Of a stretch of 64,000 bases of DNA, positions 54,097-63,834 are shown in pieces. The DNA comes from an uncultured Bacteroidales bacterium. Lineage in GTDB: Bacteria > Bacteroidota > Bacteroidia > Bacteroidales > G3-4614. The notes beneath the pieces are model-generated. The model was not told where the DNA came from, made no database searches, and saw only the letters and a list, made by a program, of their open reading frames with translations. How positions within the stretch are numbered: position 1 is the first letter of the stretch; every line of letters begins with the position of its first letter. The stretch lies in assembly GCA_949297125.1 (NCBI GenBank), contig CASFRS010000027.1, forward strand, positions 1-64,000. The letters run 5' to 3'. The translations under genes and the position numbers were made by a program.

Positions 54097-55362
54097 TCAG
54101 TCCGTTATTCGGTTTTCCAGCAGTTCTCTGTAAAAGGCTATATGTTTATCCGCAACCGATTCGGGCGAGAAGCGGCCGGCAATGCTCTCCGAGGCATATC
54201 GTCCTGTCTCCTCCCCGCAGTTATCCAGAAGCCATTCCAGCCCGCGGGCCAGGTCGTTTATATCGGGATAAGCGGCAAGGTATCCGTTTTTCCCGTGCTC
54301 TATTATATCTCTCTGCCCGCCGTTGTCGAAAGCAAGGACAGGTGTACCGCAAGCCATGGCTTCGGCAATGACCTGCCCGAACGTCTCGTAATGCGAGGGT
54401 ACGGCTGCCACGTCGGAGGCTGCGTAAAGCGCGGCTCTCTCCTTTTCGTCATTTGTGCTCCCCGCGTAAACATGGCGGCAGGGAACCCTTTCAAGGAAAT
54501 CGTCATCGTCCTTTATATTGCCGAAAAGCAGCAGCGTGATATCTTCCCTGTATTTGCAGCGCTCAATTGCATTGAACAGCATCCCGCTCCCCTTTATCGG
54601 GTCGTTGAGTTTCGCCGCCCCGAATATAACCACTCTGGCTTCCGGCAAGATACCGTATTTTCTGCGGACTTCCCCCTTGTCGAAGTTGCGGTTGTATATG
54701 CTGCAGTCTATCGGGTTCGGAATAACCCTGCATTTGCATCCGCGGGTAATTGCACTTGCCTCGATGCGCCCCTTTATCCATTCGCTCAAGGCTACGATGC
54801 CTGTATTTTCCCCGAACATCCCTTCCTTTTGCTCCCATACCTTCGCCGCAAGGTCATGGTCCGACGGGGATGCAAGGAAGCGGCAATCGCAGCATCTTTC
54901 CGTAAAGCGCATGCACCCGAACGAGTGGTGGCAGATAGCGGTGCAGTACCACATGTCGTGCGGCGTAACTACTATCTGTTTCCCCGAGGCGGCCAACCGT
55001 TTGATTTCCCTGACGGACAGCATCCCCTGGTTTACCCAGTGCAGGTGTATTATGTCGGCCTCCCTGACTTCCTTCAGGTTGGCAATACGCATTCCGAACC
55101 TTGCCGTGGAGACTTCAAACAATCCGCGGCGCGACAGCTTGTTGCCGAGCCATATACCTGCACGTTCAAACAGGAATGCGCATTTGTACCTCAACCGTCG
55201 CATAAGTGAGTCGGAAAGGACGGTAACTCCGTCTCCCCCTTTTCCTTCGGCCGTTATGAAGCGTACCTTGATGCCTTTGCCCTTCAACGCTTCAAAAAGC
55301 CTCGATGCCGCAATAGCGGCGCCGCCGCCGCTTTGTCTGGTATTTACAATTGCTATTTTCAT
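54097..55362 (-). CDS. Family 4 glycosyltransferase
   Basis: The 421-residue GT-B enzyme begins MKIAIVNTRQSGGGAAIAAS and has the donor-site block HYETFGQVIAEAMACGTPVL near residue 320. A central cysteine-rich segment (CHHSFGCMRFTERCCDCRF near 165) is common in this subgroup that starts with a sugar acting on an extracellular polysaccharide. It overlaps the preceding gene by 4 bases (ATGA). Confidence 0.88.
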   Translation of the reverse strand: MKIAIVNTRQSGGGAAIAASRLFEALKGKGIKVRFITAEGKGGDGVTVLSDSLMRRLRYKCAFLFERAGIWLGNKLSRRGLFEVSTARFGMRIANLKEVREADIIHLHWVNQGMLSVREIKRLAASGKQIVVTPHDMWYCTAICHHSFGCMRFTERCCDCRFLASPSDHDLAAKVWEQKEGMFGENTGIVALSEWIKGRIEASAITRGCKCRVIPNPIDCSIYNRNFDKGEVRRKYGILPEARVVIFGAAKLNDPIKGSGMLFNAIERCKYREDITLLLFGNIKDDDDFLERVPCRHVYAGSTNDEKERAALYAASDVAAVPSHYETFGQVIAEAMACGTPVLAFDNGGQRDIIEHGKNGYLAAYPDINDLARGLEWLLDNCGEETGRYASESIAGRFSPESVADKHIAFYRELLENRITD

Positions 55363-56264
55363 TTTGCAAACCGGGATAAAAATTCAAGAACCCTTACTCG
55401 CAGCTTGTTTGCGTATGATGTCCGCACAATATAGTTCAGGCGCAGGTTGTTCCGCGCTTCCGGATCTTCTGTCGCAGGGGTTATCAGTTTCGGTTCAAGA
55501 TTCCCGGTGTACAGCCTGACGGCGAACAGGTCGGGCGTATTGCAGTGCGTAGCCCCTTTCCCGAAACCGGTATTCACGGCAAGCGGTTTGCCCGCGTTGA
55601 GCGATACCTTGCCGTTTACGAATATGGAGGCGTTCCACCTTATGGCCCACGAGTTGTTCTTCCCCTCAATCTGTTCGCGCAGCATGCGCACGAAGTGATA
55701 ACCGAGGTCGAACCGTTTGGAGGCGCGCATCTTTTTTATCTTTTCCAGCAGTATCGTGCCGTCTGGTTCGAACAGGTCCCATCCCCGTTTCCATGTTGCC
55801 CAACCCCAACTGTCGGCAAACGATATCAGAAAATTATCGGGAAATTTCTGCGGACCTTCAAGAACGTGCGAGTTTATGTTTACCACCTCTTCCACATCCC
55901 TGTACAATACAAGGGCCTTGTTCATGAACTCGAGGAAACAGGGGGAGACCACGAGGTCGTCTTCCACCACTATGACCTTCCCGAACCGTTCCACGCTTTC
56001 GGAAACCCCCTTTATTATATTCGCGGCAAGCCCCGTATTTGCAGGGCTCTCGTGTATTTCAACCGACTTGAAGCCCTTTATGCTCCTTATATACGCCCTT
56101 ACTGCGTCCACTTCCGGCCTGTCTTTCTCTCCTTTTGCCCCGTCCGCAAAGATTACGAGCTCGCTTTTCGGGGCGAGCGGCGATTGCAGGAGCGATGCCA
56201 CGCACCGTTCCGTCAGCAGCGGGCGGTTGTAGACGAAAAGCAAAACGGGGGCGAGGTTATTCAT
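55359..56264 (-). CDS. Glycosyltransferase, GNT-I-like fold
   Basis: The 301-residue protein starts APVLLFVYNRPLLTERCVAS, with the acidic metal motif VVEDDLVVSP near residue 97 and SWGWATWKRGWDLFE near 150. This pattern is frequent in Bacteroidetes polysaccharide clusters. The sugar is unknown. It overlaps the flippase gene by 8 bases and the GT4 gene by 4, so the four genes are coupled. Confidence 0.85.
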   Translation of the reverse strand: MNNLAPVLLFVYNRPLLTERCVASLLQSPLAPKSELVIFADGAKGEKDRPEVDAVRAYIRSIKGFKSVEIHESPANTGLAANIIKGVSESVERFGKVIVVEDDLVVSPCFLEFMNKALVLYRDVEEVVNINSHVLEGPQKFPDNFLISFADSWGWATWKRGWDLFEPDGTILLEKIKKMRASKRFDLGYHFVRMLREQIEGKNNSWAIRWNASIFVNGKVSLNAGKPLAVNTGFGKGATHCNTPDLFAVRLYTGNLEPKLITPATEDPEARNNLRLNYIVRTSYANKLRVRVLEFLSRFAK

Positions 56265-57711
56265 GTCCGGTCAGTTTTCTGATTAACAAAGAGCGGCATT
56301 CAATTAAAATCTCCATTTTCAGCAGCGAGGCGATGCCGATATATATAATGCCGAATACCGCCAGGGATGAAAGAAGGCGTATCCACTCCCCTCCCGTTAT
56401 CAGCAGGCAGAGCGCAGCGCCTCCCATGGATGCCAGGGTGAGCAGCAGATACGGCATTATGTCCGCAATGAAATCCCTTATCCTGTATCCGGTCTTTGCC
56501 GCCGAAATCATGCATGTAGTGCACAGCGACAATAGTGTATAGGCGACCCACAGCCATATAAGCGGCATTATTCCCTGTCCCGTGCATATTATGTATCCGA
56601 TACCGGCGACGAGGAATATTTTTTTCCCTATTTCCATTTTAAAGTTTATGTCCGACCTCCCTACGGTATTGAAAAGGTCGTAGTACAAAATTATGAAAGG
56701 GGAGAAACTGCCGGCAATGGAGAGCACCCTCAGTATGGGTACCGACTCTTTCCATTTTTCGGTAATAAGGCTCAATATGAGCGGTTCCGCCACGACAATC
56801 ATCGCCCCCATTATGGGGAATATGAAAAATGCCGTGGTACGTATATATTTTCCGAATACGCGCAGCAGCCGTTCCTGGTCGTTGTTTATGGACGACAGAA
56901 CCGGAAAAGCCACGCTGCGGAATATGTTGCCGATAAGGGCCGACGGTATATCCTGGAACTTGTACGCCTGCGTATAGAAGCCTACCGCACTGGCCGAAAA
57001 GCTCTTGCCAATGATCATCGGGTATATGTTGTTGAAAACCGTGTTCAGTATTCCTGTGCCGAGCAGGTTGGAACTGTATCCGGCAAATTCGCGCAGAGAC
57101 GAGAAACGGAACGAAGCCGAAGGCTTCCAGTTGCCGTAATACCACAACAGGGTCGATTTGATAGCCGCCATTCCCACAGCCTGGACCACCAGCGCCCACA
57201 CTCCTGCGCCTTCCATTGCAACCCATATTGCCGCGGCGGAAGCAACCCCCAGCGATATGTTGTTGATTCGGGCAAGGTACGTGAACTTTATTTCCTTGAA
57301 CATCCGGGTCTGCTGTATCAGCCCGAAAGCCTGGAAAACTATCGCAAGGAAAAGCACACGTGAAATTTCCGTAAGTTGACCGATACCGAAAAACGAAGCT
57401 ATCAGAGGTGCGCAGAAAAAGAGAATGGCGTAAAAGACCGCCGACAGTATCATGTTGAAATAGAATACCGTGGCGTAATCAGTTTCAGTCGCTCCGCGTT
57501 TACGTATAAGCGCAGAACCGAAACCACTGTCTATCAGAATATTGGAGAGCGCCGTAAAGAGTGCCAGCAGCCCCATTTTCCCGTAGTCCGACGGCATGAG
57601 GATATTTGCGAGTACAACACCCGAAACGAAGTACAGAATCTGTTGTCCGAACTTGTCGAAGAAGCTCCATATCAAGGCCTTCTCTGTCTTGGATTTCAAA
57701 TTGTCGGACAT
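56257..57711 (-). CDS. Polysaccharide flippase (MOP superfamily, Wzx-like)
   Basis: The 484-residue inner-membrane protein has twelve or more hydrophobic segments and the polysaccharide-export start KALIWSFFDKFGQQILYF, then ILMPSDYGKMGLLALF. It would flip undecaprenyl-linked repeat units. The ATG at 57711 is chosen because the 27 residues upstream in frame are not conserved-looking. It is first of the block; no polymerase (Wzy) is recognisable in the window. Confidence 0.9.
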   Translation of the reverse strand: MSDNLKSKTEKALIWSFFDKFGQQILYFVSGVVLANILMPSDYGKMGLLALFTALSNILIDSGFGSALIRKRGATETDYATVFYFNMILSAVFYAILFFCAPLIASFFGIGQLTEISRVLFLAIVFQAFGLIQQTRMFKEIKFTYLARINNISLGVASAAAIWVAMEGAGVWALVVQAVGMAAIKSTLLWYYGNWKPSASFRFSSLREFAGYSSNLLGTGILNTVFNNIYPMIIGKSFSASAVGFYTQAYKFQDIPSALIGNIFRSVAFPVLSSINNDQERLLRVFGKYIRTTAFFIFPIMGAMIVVAEPLILSLITEKWKESVPILRVLSIAGSFSPFIILYYDLFNTVGRSDINFKMEIGKKIFLVAGIGYIICTGQGIMPLIWLWVAYTLLSLCTTCMISAAKTGYRIRDFIADIMPYLLLTLASMGGAALCLLITGGEWIRLLSSLAVFGIIYIGIASLLKMEILIECRSLLIRKLTGHE

Positions 57712-57839
57712 GGTATTGTATACTTTGCGTTTAAATATGGTTCGGCCTGCAATACATATGGCAGCCGTCAGTGCCGCCGCGCGTTCAGGCAAAAAATATC
57801 CCGCCCTCTTCTCCGTTACGGGAAAAGGGCAGGAAAATA

Positions 57840-59879
57840 TTATTTGACCTCGCTGCCGGGGGTAACGTCGGCTGCGGGTGAAACCACAGCAAGCCTGCCG
57901 TCGGCATCTTCGGCGGAGAGAATCATCCCTTCCGAAAGGATGCCTTTCAGTTTGCGCGGTTCAAGATTGGCGACGAAGCAGACCTGTTTCCCTACCAGTT
58001 CCTCGGGTTCGTAGTATTTGGCTATGCCCGAGACTATGGTACGTCCCTTGAGTCCGTCATCTATTTTCAGTTGCAGGAGCTTGTCGGCTTTGGGAACCTT
58101 GCTGCATTCCGTTACCCTCCCTACGCGTATATCCAGTTTCATGAAGTCTTCAAAACCGATGTTCTCCCTTATCGGGGCGACGGACGGTTCGGCCTTCATG
58201 TTTTCCTGTTTTGTGTCGTGCAGTTTCTTTATCTGCGCCTCGATAACCGCATCGTCTATCTTCTCGAACAGCAGTTCTGCGGGTTCTACGGTATCCCCGG
58301 CCTTGAGTATGTCTATCGACCCTATCTTGTCCCATTCGGCCGATGCCATGTTCAGCAGTTTGCGGAGTTTCGCCGCGGAGAATGGGAGGAACGGCTCGAA
58401 CACGATAGCGAGGTTGGCCGAGATCTGCAGTGCTATGTTCAGTATCGTAGCCACCCGGGCCATGTCGGTTTTTGCCAGCTTCCACGGCTCGGTGTCGGCA
58501 AGGTATTTGTTCCCGATGCGTGCGAGATTCATGGCCTCGCGCAGGGCATCCCTGAAACGGTAAGTGGAGAGATACCTTTCAAGTTCCTCCTTTATCGACT
58601 TGAACTCCTCAAGCACCGAGTTGTCGTAATCCGTCAGTTCCCCGCGTTGCGGGACCTTGCCGTCGAAATACTTGTGCGTAAGGACTATCGAGCGGTTTAT
58701 GAAGTTCCCGAATATGGCCACCAGCTCGTTGTTGTTGCGGGCCTGAAAATCGCGCCAAGTAAAATCGTTGTCTTTCGTCTCCGGGGCATTCGCCGTCAGC
58801 ACATAGCGCAGGACATCCTGCTTCCCGGGGAAATCGGCAAGATATTCATGTAGCCATACGGCCCAGTTCCTTGAAGTGGAAATCTTGTCTCCCTCAAGGT
58901 TCAGGAACTCGTTGGCCGGGACGTTCTCGGGAAGGATAAAGCTCCCCTCTGCCTTGAGCATGGTGGGGAAAACAATGCAGTGGAAAACTATATTGTCTTT
59001 CCCTATGAAATGGACCAGTTTGGTTTCGCTGTCCTTCCAGTAAAGTTCCCATTTGTCGGGGAGGAGTTCTTTTGTGTTGGAAATGTACCCGATAGGTGCA
59101 TCGAACCATACGTACAGCACTTTGCCTTCGGCCCCTTCTACCGGAACGGGTACGCCCCAGTCCAGGTCGCGGCTTACCGCCCTGGGTTGCAGCCCCATGT
59201 CGAGCCAGGACTTGCATTGGCCGTAGACATTGGTTTTCCATTCCTTGTGCCCTTCCAGAATCCATTCCCGCAAGAACCCTTCGTATTTGTCCAGCGGCAG
59301 ATACCAGTGCTTCGTTTCGCGCAGGACAGGTGCACTGCCGCTTATAGTGGATTTCGGGTTTATCAGGTCGGTTGCATTGAGCGACGTACCGCAGGCTTCG
59401 CACTGGTCGCCGTAGGCATGCTCGTTCTTGCAATGCGGGCAAGTACCCGTAATATATCTGTCGGCAAGGAACTGTCCGGCTTCCGTGTCGTAGTACTGTT
59501 CGGTGGTCTTTTCTATGAAAACCCCCTTATCGTAGAGTGTCCTGAAAAAGTCCGATGCCGTTTTGCGGTGAATGTCGGATGTGGTGCGGGAATAGATATC
59601 GAACGATATTCCGAACTCCTCGAACGACTTTTTGATTATTCCGTGGTATCTGTCCACAATCTCCTGAGGGGTAACCCCTTCCTTACGGGCCTTTATGGTA
59701 ATGGGAACCCCGTGTTCGTCCGAACCCCCTATCATTATAACGTCTTCGCCCTTGAGCCTCAAGTATCTGGTATAAATATCGGCGGGGACGTATACGCCCG
59801 CAAGGTGGCCTATGTGAACCGGGCCGTTTGCGTAAGGCAAAGCCGTGGTAACTAATGTGCGTTTATATTTTTTATCCAT
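57840..59879 (-). CDS. metG: Methionyl-tRNA synthetase
   Basis: The 679-residue class I synthetase has [18 protein letters not shown] near residue 12, a zinc knuckle [18 protein letters not shown] near 145, and the KMSKS-equivalent [13 protein letters not shown] near 338. The C-terminal 110 residues are an EMAP/Trbp111-like tRNA-binding domain ([11 protein letters not shown]). It lies 35 bases after the GH3-type gene and may share its transcript. Confidence 0.97.
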   Translation of the reverse strand: MDKKYKRTLVTTALPYANGPVHIGHLAGVYVPADIYTRYLRLKGEDVIMIGGSDEHGVPITIKARKEGVTPQEIVDRYHGIIKKSFEEFGISFDIYSRTTSDIHRKTASDFFRTLYDKGVFIEKTTEQYYDTEAGQFLADRYITGTCPHCKNEHAYGDQCEACGTSLNATDLINPKSTISGSAPVLRETKHWYLPLDKYEGFLREWILEGHKEWKTNVYGQCKSWLDMGLQPRAVSRDLDWGVPVPVEGAEGKVLYVWFDAPIGYISNTKELLPDKWELYWKDSETKLVHFIGKDNIVFHCIVFPTMLKAEGSFILPENVPANEFLNLEGDKISTSRNWAVWLHEYLADFPGKQDVLRYVLTANAPETKDNDFTWRDFQARNNNELVAIFGNFINRSIVLTHKYFDGKVPQRGELTDYDNSVLEEFKSIKEELERYLSTYRFRDALREAMNLARIGNKYLADTEPWKLAKTDMARVATILNIALQISANLAIVFEPFLPFSAAKLRKLLNMASAEWDKIGSIDILKAGDTVEPAELLFEKIDDAVIEAQIKKLHDTKQENMKAEPSVAPIRENIGFEDFMKLDIRVGRVTECSKVPKADKLLQLKIDDGLKGRTIVSGIAKYYEPEELVGKQVCFVANLEPRKLKGILSEGMILSAEDADGRLAVVSPAADVTPGSEVK

Positions 59880-59914
59880 ATTGCGTTGTCCTTTTATATT
59901 GTGTCTGTTTAAAT

Positions 59915-61432
59915 CTATAGTTCATCGTTTATTTTCAGCATCTCCTCGATGTATTCGCGATTGTTGCTCAGCCGCGGTATTTTATGTTGGCCTCCCAGTT
60001 TCCCTTTTCTCCTGAGCCATTCGTCGAACACCCCTTTCCGGGCGGCTACTATCTCGGGACGGTCCAAGGCCAGTCCTTTATAACGTTTCGCCTCGTAGTC
60101 CGAATTGAGACTTTGCAACGCGGCATCGAGTTTGTCGGCGAAGCCGTCGACCGAATCCGGCATTTTGGAGAACTCTATAAGCCACTGGTGGCGTCCCTTG
60201 TCTTTCCCCGACATGAACACCGGGGCTGCGCTGTAATTTGCGACCTCCGCACCGGTTTCGCGGCAGGCCATTGCAATCCCCTTTTCGGCATTGTCTACCA
60301 TCAGTTCCTCGCCGAATGCGTTGATAAAGTGCTTTATCCTTCCGGCAATGGTTATTTTCAGCGGGTTCACCGAAGAGACTTTTACCGTGTCGCCTATTTT
60401 GTAACGCCATAACCCGCTGTTTGTGGTTATGACAAGGGCGTAGGTCTTCCCCGCTTCAACTTCCCAGTAGGGGAGGACGGTCGGGTTGTCGCTGTCGGCC
60501 TCGTCGACAGGGATGAACTCAAAGAAAATGCCGAGGTCGATAAGCAGCAGCATGGCGCGGTCGTCAAGGTCGTTCTGGACGGCGAAGAATCCTTCCGAGG
60601 CGTTGTACGTCTCCACGTAGTGCATCTTCGGCGATACAATCAGGTCTTTGTATTGCTGGCGGTAAGGTTCAAAACTTATGCCGCCGTGAAAAAACACCTC
60701 AAGGTTAGGCCAGACTTCATTCAGGTACTGCCTGCCGCTTTCCTGCAGAATCCGTTTTATAAGTACCAGAAACCAGGACGGCACGCCGGAGAGGTTGGTT
60801 ACGTTCTCGTTGATTGACGTACGGCATATCTTCTCTATTTTCGACTCCCATTCCGACATCAACGCTATTTCCTTCGACGGAATCCTTATCAGATTGACCA
60901 GCGCGGGGATGTTCTGTATCAGTACTGCCGACAAATCGCCGCAGTGATAGTGCCCCTCCAGCTGGCTTATGCTGTGGCTTCCCCCGAGAATCAGCCCCTT
61001 GCCGCTGAAAAAGTTGCTTTCCGGATTCATCCCGAGATAGAGGGCCACGCAGTCTCCCCCGCCTTTATAGTGGCACTCTTTGCGCGCTTCGTCCGATACG
61101 GGGATGAACTTGCTTTTGTCGTTGGTCGTCCCCGACGATTTGGCGAACCATTTTATCTTCGACGGCCAGATAATGTTCTGCTCCCCTTTCAGCATCCTTT
61201 CCACATATGGCTTTACTCCTTCGTAGTCTATGACGGGGACTCTTCCGGCAAACCCCTTGTAGTCGGACGTTATTTCGCCGAACCCGTATTTTTTCCCTAT
61301 TTCCGTATTCCTGGCGGCATTCAGAAGTTCTGAAAGGACTTTCCTCTGGATATCTTCTTCTCTGTCCTTATACAGCGCAATCTCTTTTTCCCTTTTGCGG
61401 AAAAGAGGTCTCAATGCATCCGTAATGTTCAT
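59915..61432 (-). CDS. GH3-type acyl-adenylate enzyme
   Basis: The 505-residue protein belongs to the GH3 auxin-responsive-like family of acyl-acid amido synthetases, in the ANL superfamily. It shows the P-loop-like [18 protein letters not shown] near residue 93, [13 protein letters not shown] near 278 and [11 protein letters not shown] near 343. Bacterial members are common in Bacteroidetes but their substrates are unknown. An acyl-acid to amine conjugation is expected from the family. Confidence 0.88.
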   Translation of the reverse strand: MNITDALRPLFRKREKEIALYKDREEDIQRKVLSELLNAARNTEIGKKYGFGEITSDYKGFAGRVPVIDYEGVKPYVERMLKGEQNIIWPSKIKWFAKSSGTTNDKSKFIPVSDEARKECHYKGGGDCVALYLGMNPESNFFSGKGLILGGSHSISQLEGHYHCGDLSAVLIQNIPALVNLIRIPSKEIALMSEWESKIEKICRTSINENVTNLSGVPSWFLVLIKRILQESGRQYLNEVWPNLEVFFHGGISFEPYRQQYKDLIVSPKMHYVETYNASEGFFAVQNDLDDRAMLLLIDLGIFFEFIPVDEADSDNPTVLPYWEVEAGKTYALVITTNSGLWRYKIGDTVKVSSVNPLKITIAGRIKHFINAFGEELMVDNAEKGIAMACRETGAEVANYSAAPVFMSGKDKGRHQWLIEFSKMPDSVDGFADKLDAALQSLNSDYEAKRYKGLALDRPEIVAARKGVFDEWLRRKGKLGGQHKIPRLSNNREYIEEMLKINDEL

Positions 61433-61552
61433 AATCCTGCAATTTTAGTTTGCGGCAGCTTTTGCCGCCGTTTCAAACCCGGTTTATATGCAGTGCAAAA
61501 TTACAATATTTTACCGTATATTGTATGTTCCAATGGGCTTAAAAGGGGGGCT

Positions 61553-62626
61553 CTATTCCGATGCGAGGAGAATTTTCCGCAGTGTTTTGCTCTTTTTGCC
61601 GTCCATGCCTATCCGGTCGGAAAGGAAATTGTCCATCGAGCCGAATTCCCTTTCTATGAAGTTGAATGTGCAGACCAGATCCGAACGGTTGTTCCGGATT
61701 ATCCTGGTTATGCTTTCCTGCACATTGTCGCCCATACCAGATATGCGGCTTCTGATACCCCTTGAGTTGAAGTATTGGTTGGCCCATGTGTAGTCTTCGA
61801 GAATAAGGTCCTCGGGGACGCCGAGGGCGGAGAGAAGCAGGACGGATGCAAAGTCGCAATACCCTTTTCCGTACCGCGAGGTTATCACTATCGGGTAGTT
61901 CTCTTCATCTTCAAGGAGCTCGAATATTTCGGCGTATTTTTTGCAGGCATCCTCCTTTGTGAGGGAGATGAAAAAGTCCTGCATGAAGATGCGTGCGTCC
62001 CCTTTGCGGAACTCTCCGTCGTATATTCTCTCCTCCAGCCGCGTATTGTCGAAATTGTTCATCGACAGTTTCAGGGTTTTCCTGACGTTCAGGCCGTATG
62101 GCTTTATGCGGTCGGAACTGTCGTTCGATAAGTCTATGATTGTCCTTATGCCGAGGTTGTGGAAGCGTTCCCTGTCGATGTCGCTGAGGGTGTCAAGCCT
62201 TCCCGAACGGTATATCATGCCCCATTTCGTGTACTTGTTGTCCTCGTTGCGGTATCCTCCGAAATCCCGGAATACGTATGCGCTTTTCATGTTTGCGCCC
62301 CGTGTGCCTACAACCCTGCTGATTTTATCGTTGAAAACTATTTTGAAGTAGAAACGGCGTTTTATGTCGGGTGTGGTTATCCTGATATAGTTCTTGTCCA
62401 CGTCAGCCTCGGCTATCGGCCTGGACAGGTCGAACTTCCCGGGGTCTTCCGAAATGTAGACTTTTACATGTCCCTCTATTTTGGGGTATATGTCCCATTT
62501 TACAACGTACCCTTTGCCGGGTATCACATCGCAGGCGGCTATCATGTCTATTTCCTGATGGCTGCACGACGAAACGGCAAAGTAGGTTGCAACAGATGCC
62601 AGGTATGTTAAAATAGTACGGAACAT
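61553..62626 (-). CDS. Lipoprotein with degenerate tyrosine phosphatase domain
   Basis: The 357-residue product has a signal peptide with lipobox VSSC (Cys 21 of MFRTILTYLASVATYFAVSS) and a C-terminal PTP-like domain of the Tyr_phosphatase3 family: SAYVFRDFGGYRNEDNKYTK, YRSGRLDTLSDIDRERFHNLGI and LLLSALGVPEDLILEDY. At the place of the catalytic loop HCxxGKDRTG it reads TSRYGKGYCD (near 248), so both the nucleophilic Cys and the Arg are missing. It is probably inactive as a phosphatase. Start at 62626 is set by the signal peptide. Confidence 0.85.
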   Translation of the reverse strand: MFRTILTYLASVATYFAVSSCSHQEIDMIAACDVIPGKGYVVKWDIYPKIEGHVKVYISEDPGKFDLSRPIAEADVDKNYIRITTPDIKRRFYFKIVFNDKISRVVGTRGANMKSAYVFRDFGGYRNEDNKYTKWGMIYRSGRLDTLSDIDRERFHNLGIRTIIDLSNDSSDRIKPYGLNVRKTLKLSMNNFDNTRLEERIYDGEFRKGDARIFMQDFFISLTKEDACKKYAEIFELLEDEENYPIVITSRYGKGYCDFASVLLLSALGVPEDLILEDYTWANQYFNSRGIRSRISGMGDNVQESITRIIRNNRSDLVCTFNFIEREFGSMDNFLSDRIGMDGKKSKTLRKILLASE

Positions 62627-62792
62627 GTATTGTCTCCAATTTCCTGTTTTCCGGTCTGTAAAAGGCAAATTATCTGCACGCTCTTTCCCTTTTCCGTATT
62701 CTTGTCTGATACGGGTCTTTTTTCCCGTCGGCGTTGTGGGTCTGCCCGTGCTGTCTACGGATATCCTGTCATCTCAGGTAACCGTAATATCG

Positions 62793-62823
62793 CAAAGGTA
62801 TTAAATAGTCGGTTATTTGCGAA
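62793..62823 (-). promoter_or_regulatory. Promoter of phosphatase-like lipoprotein
   Basis: TTCG (complement of 62820-62823, one mismatch), 19 bases, TACCTTTG (complement of 62793-62800), about 165 bases before the start codon. Confidence 0.55.
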
Positions 62824-62881
62824 TACGGAATAACGGCACGGTTTGTTAAAAATAGCTTTATTGTGTTTTTGTATTATTATA

Positions 62882-63814
62882 TTATGGGAGTTTTTGTGCC
62901 ATCATGTTAGCAAATGTTTTTCCTATGTAGTTTTCCCGCGAGAGACAGACTTCTTTTGAAAAGGCCGCGGCAATCCCGATTATTTCGTCCCAGAGACCGG
63001 CCTGCAAGGAGGGGAGCATGTCCCGCGTAATCCCGTTTTTTATCAAGGCGAAAATTATTCCGGCATTGAAATTGTCGCCTGCGCCTATCGTGCTTACGCA
63101 CTCTGTCTTTTCTACCGGATAGTGCTTGTGGAAGTCGGGGGTATAGAGGTCTATCCCGTTTGCCCCGTCGGTGTATATCAGCGTTTTGCAATAGAAACTT
63201 ATCTTGTCGCGGTAAACGTTGTCGGGATTGCTTTCTCCGAAAATATTCAGGAAGTCGTCTTTCGAGCCCCTGACTATGTCGGCGTATTCGAGGTTTTCCA
63301 GTATCGACGGCATCATCAGGATGGCTTTCCCTGCATGCCCTTTCCTGAAGTTGGGGTCGTAAAACACAATGGTCTTGCGCTCTCTGGCATAATCGAGGAA
63401 CTCGATGACCTTTTGCCTTACTTCCGGATTTACGGCGTAATACGAACTGAACAGGAATATGTCGTCGGGGTCGATGCGGGGCCATACGACGTTGAGCCTG
63501 TTTTCCGGATATTTCCTGTAGAAAGTGTACTCTGCTTCATGCGCGTCGTTTAAAAATGCCACCGACAGGGCTGTCTGCCCGTCCGTAAACCTGTCCACGC
63601 TTTTTACCGACAGGTTGTTTTCCTCCATGAATTCCAGAATCATCCTTCCTACGCGGTCATCGCCTATTTCCGAAATGAAGTGGGCTGGCACCCCTATCCT
63701 TCCCAGCGAAATCATTGCGTTGAAGACCGAGCCTCCGGGAACGCCTTCAGCGTGCGCGGCATCGCGAAACACTATGTCGAAAAGCGTTTCTCCTATACCT
63801 ATAACCTTTTGCAT
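62882..63814 (-). CDS. PfkB family sugar kinase, fructokinase-like
   Basis: The 310-residue kinase has IGETLFDIVF at the start, GGSVFNAMISLGRIG near 27 and the catalytic STIGAGDNFNAGIIFALIK near 245. Fructose or a related ketose is likely but not certain. It starts 20 bases after the end of the SIS-domain gene, so the two are probably co-transcribed in a sugar-phosphate context. Confidence 0.88.
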   Translation of the reverse strand: MQKVIGIGETLFDIVFRDAAHAEGVPGGSVFNAMISLGRIGVPAHFISEIGDDRVGRMILEFMEENNLSVKSVDRFTDGQTALSVAFLNDAHEAEYTFYRKYPENRLNVVWPRIDPDDIFLFSSYYAVNPEVRQKVIEFLDYARERKTIVFYDPNFRKGHAGKAILMMPSILENLEYADIVRGSKDDFLNIFGESNPDNVYRDKISFYCKTLIYTDGANGIDLYTPDFHKHYPVEKTECVSTIGAGDNFNAGIIFALIKNGITRDMLPSLQAGLWDEIIGIAAAFSKEVCLSRENYIGKTFANMMAQKLP

Positions 63815-63834
63815 AAAACGCGGCGTTGAAGATG

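Noticed and set aside
53318..57711. Full capsule or O-antigen locus
   Set aside because: Only a flippase and three glycosyltransferases are present; no polymerase, initiating transferase, UpxY/UpxZ-type regulator or nucleotide-sugar genes are seen, so I call it only a small polysaccharide block.
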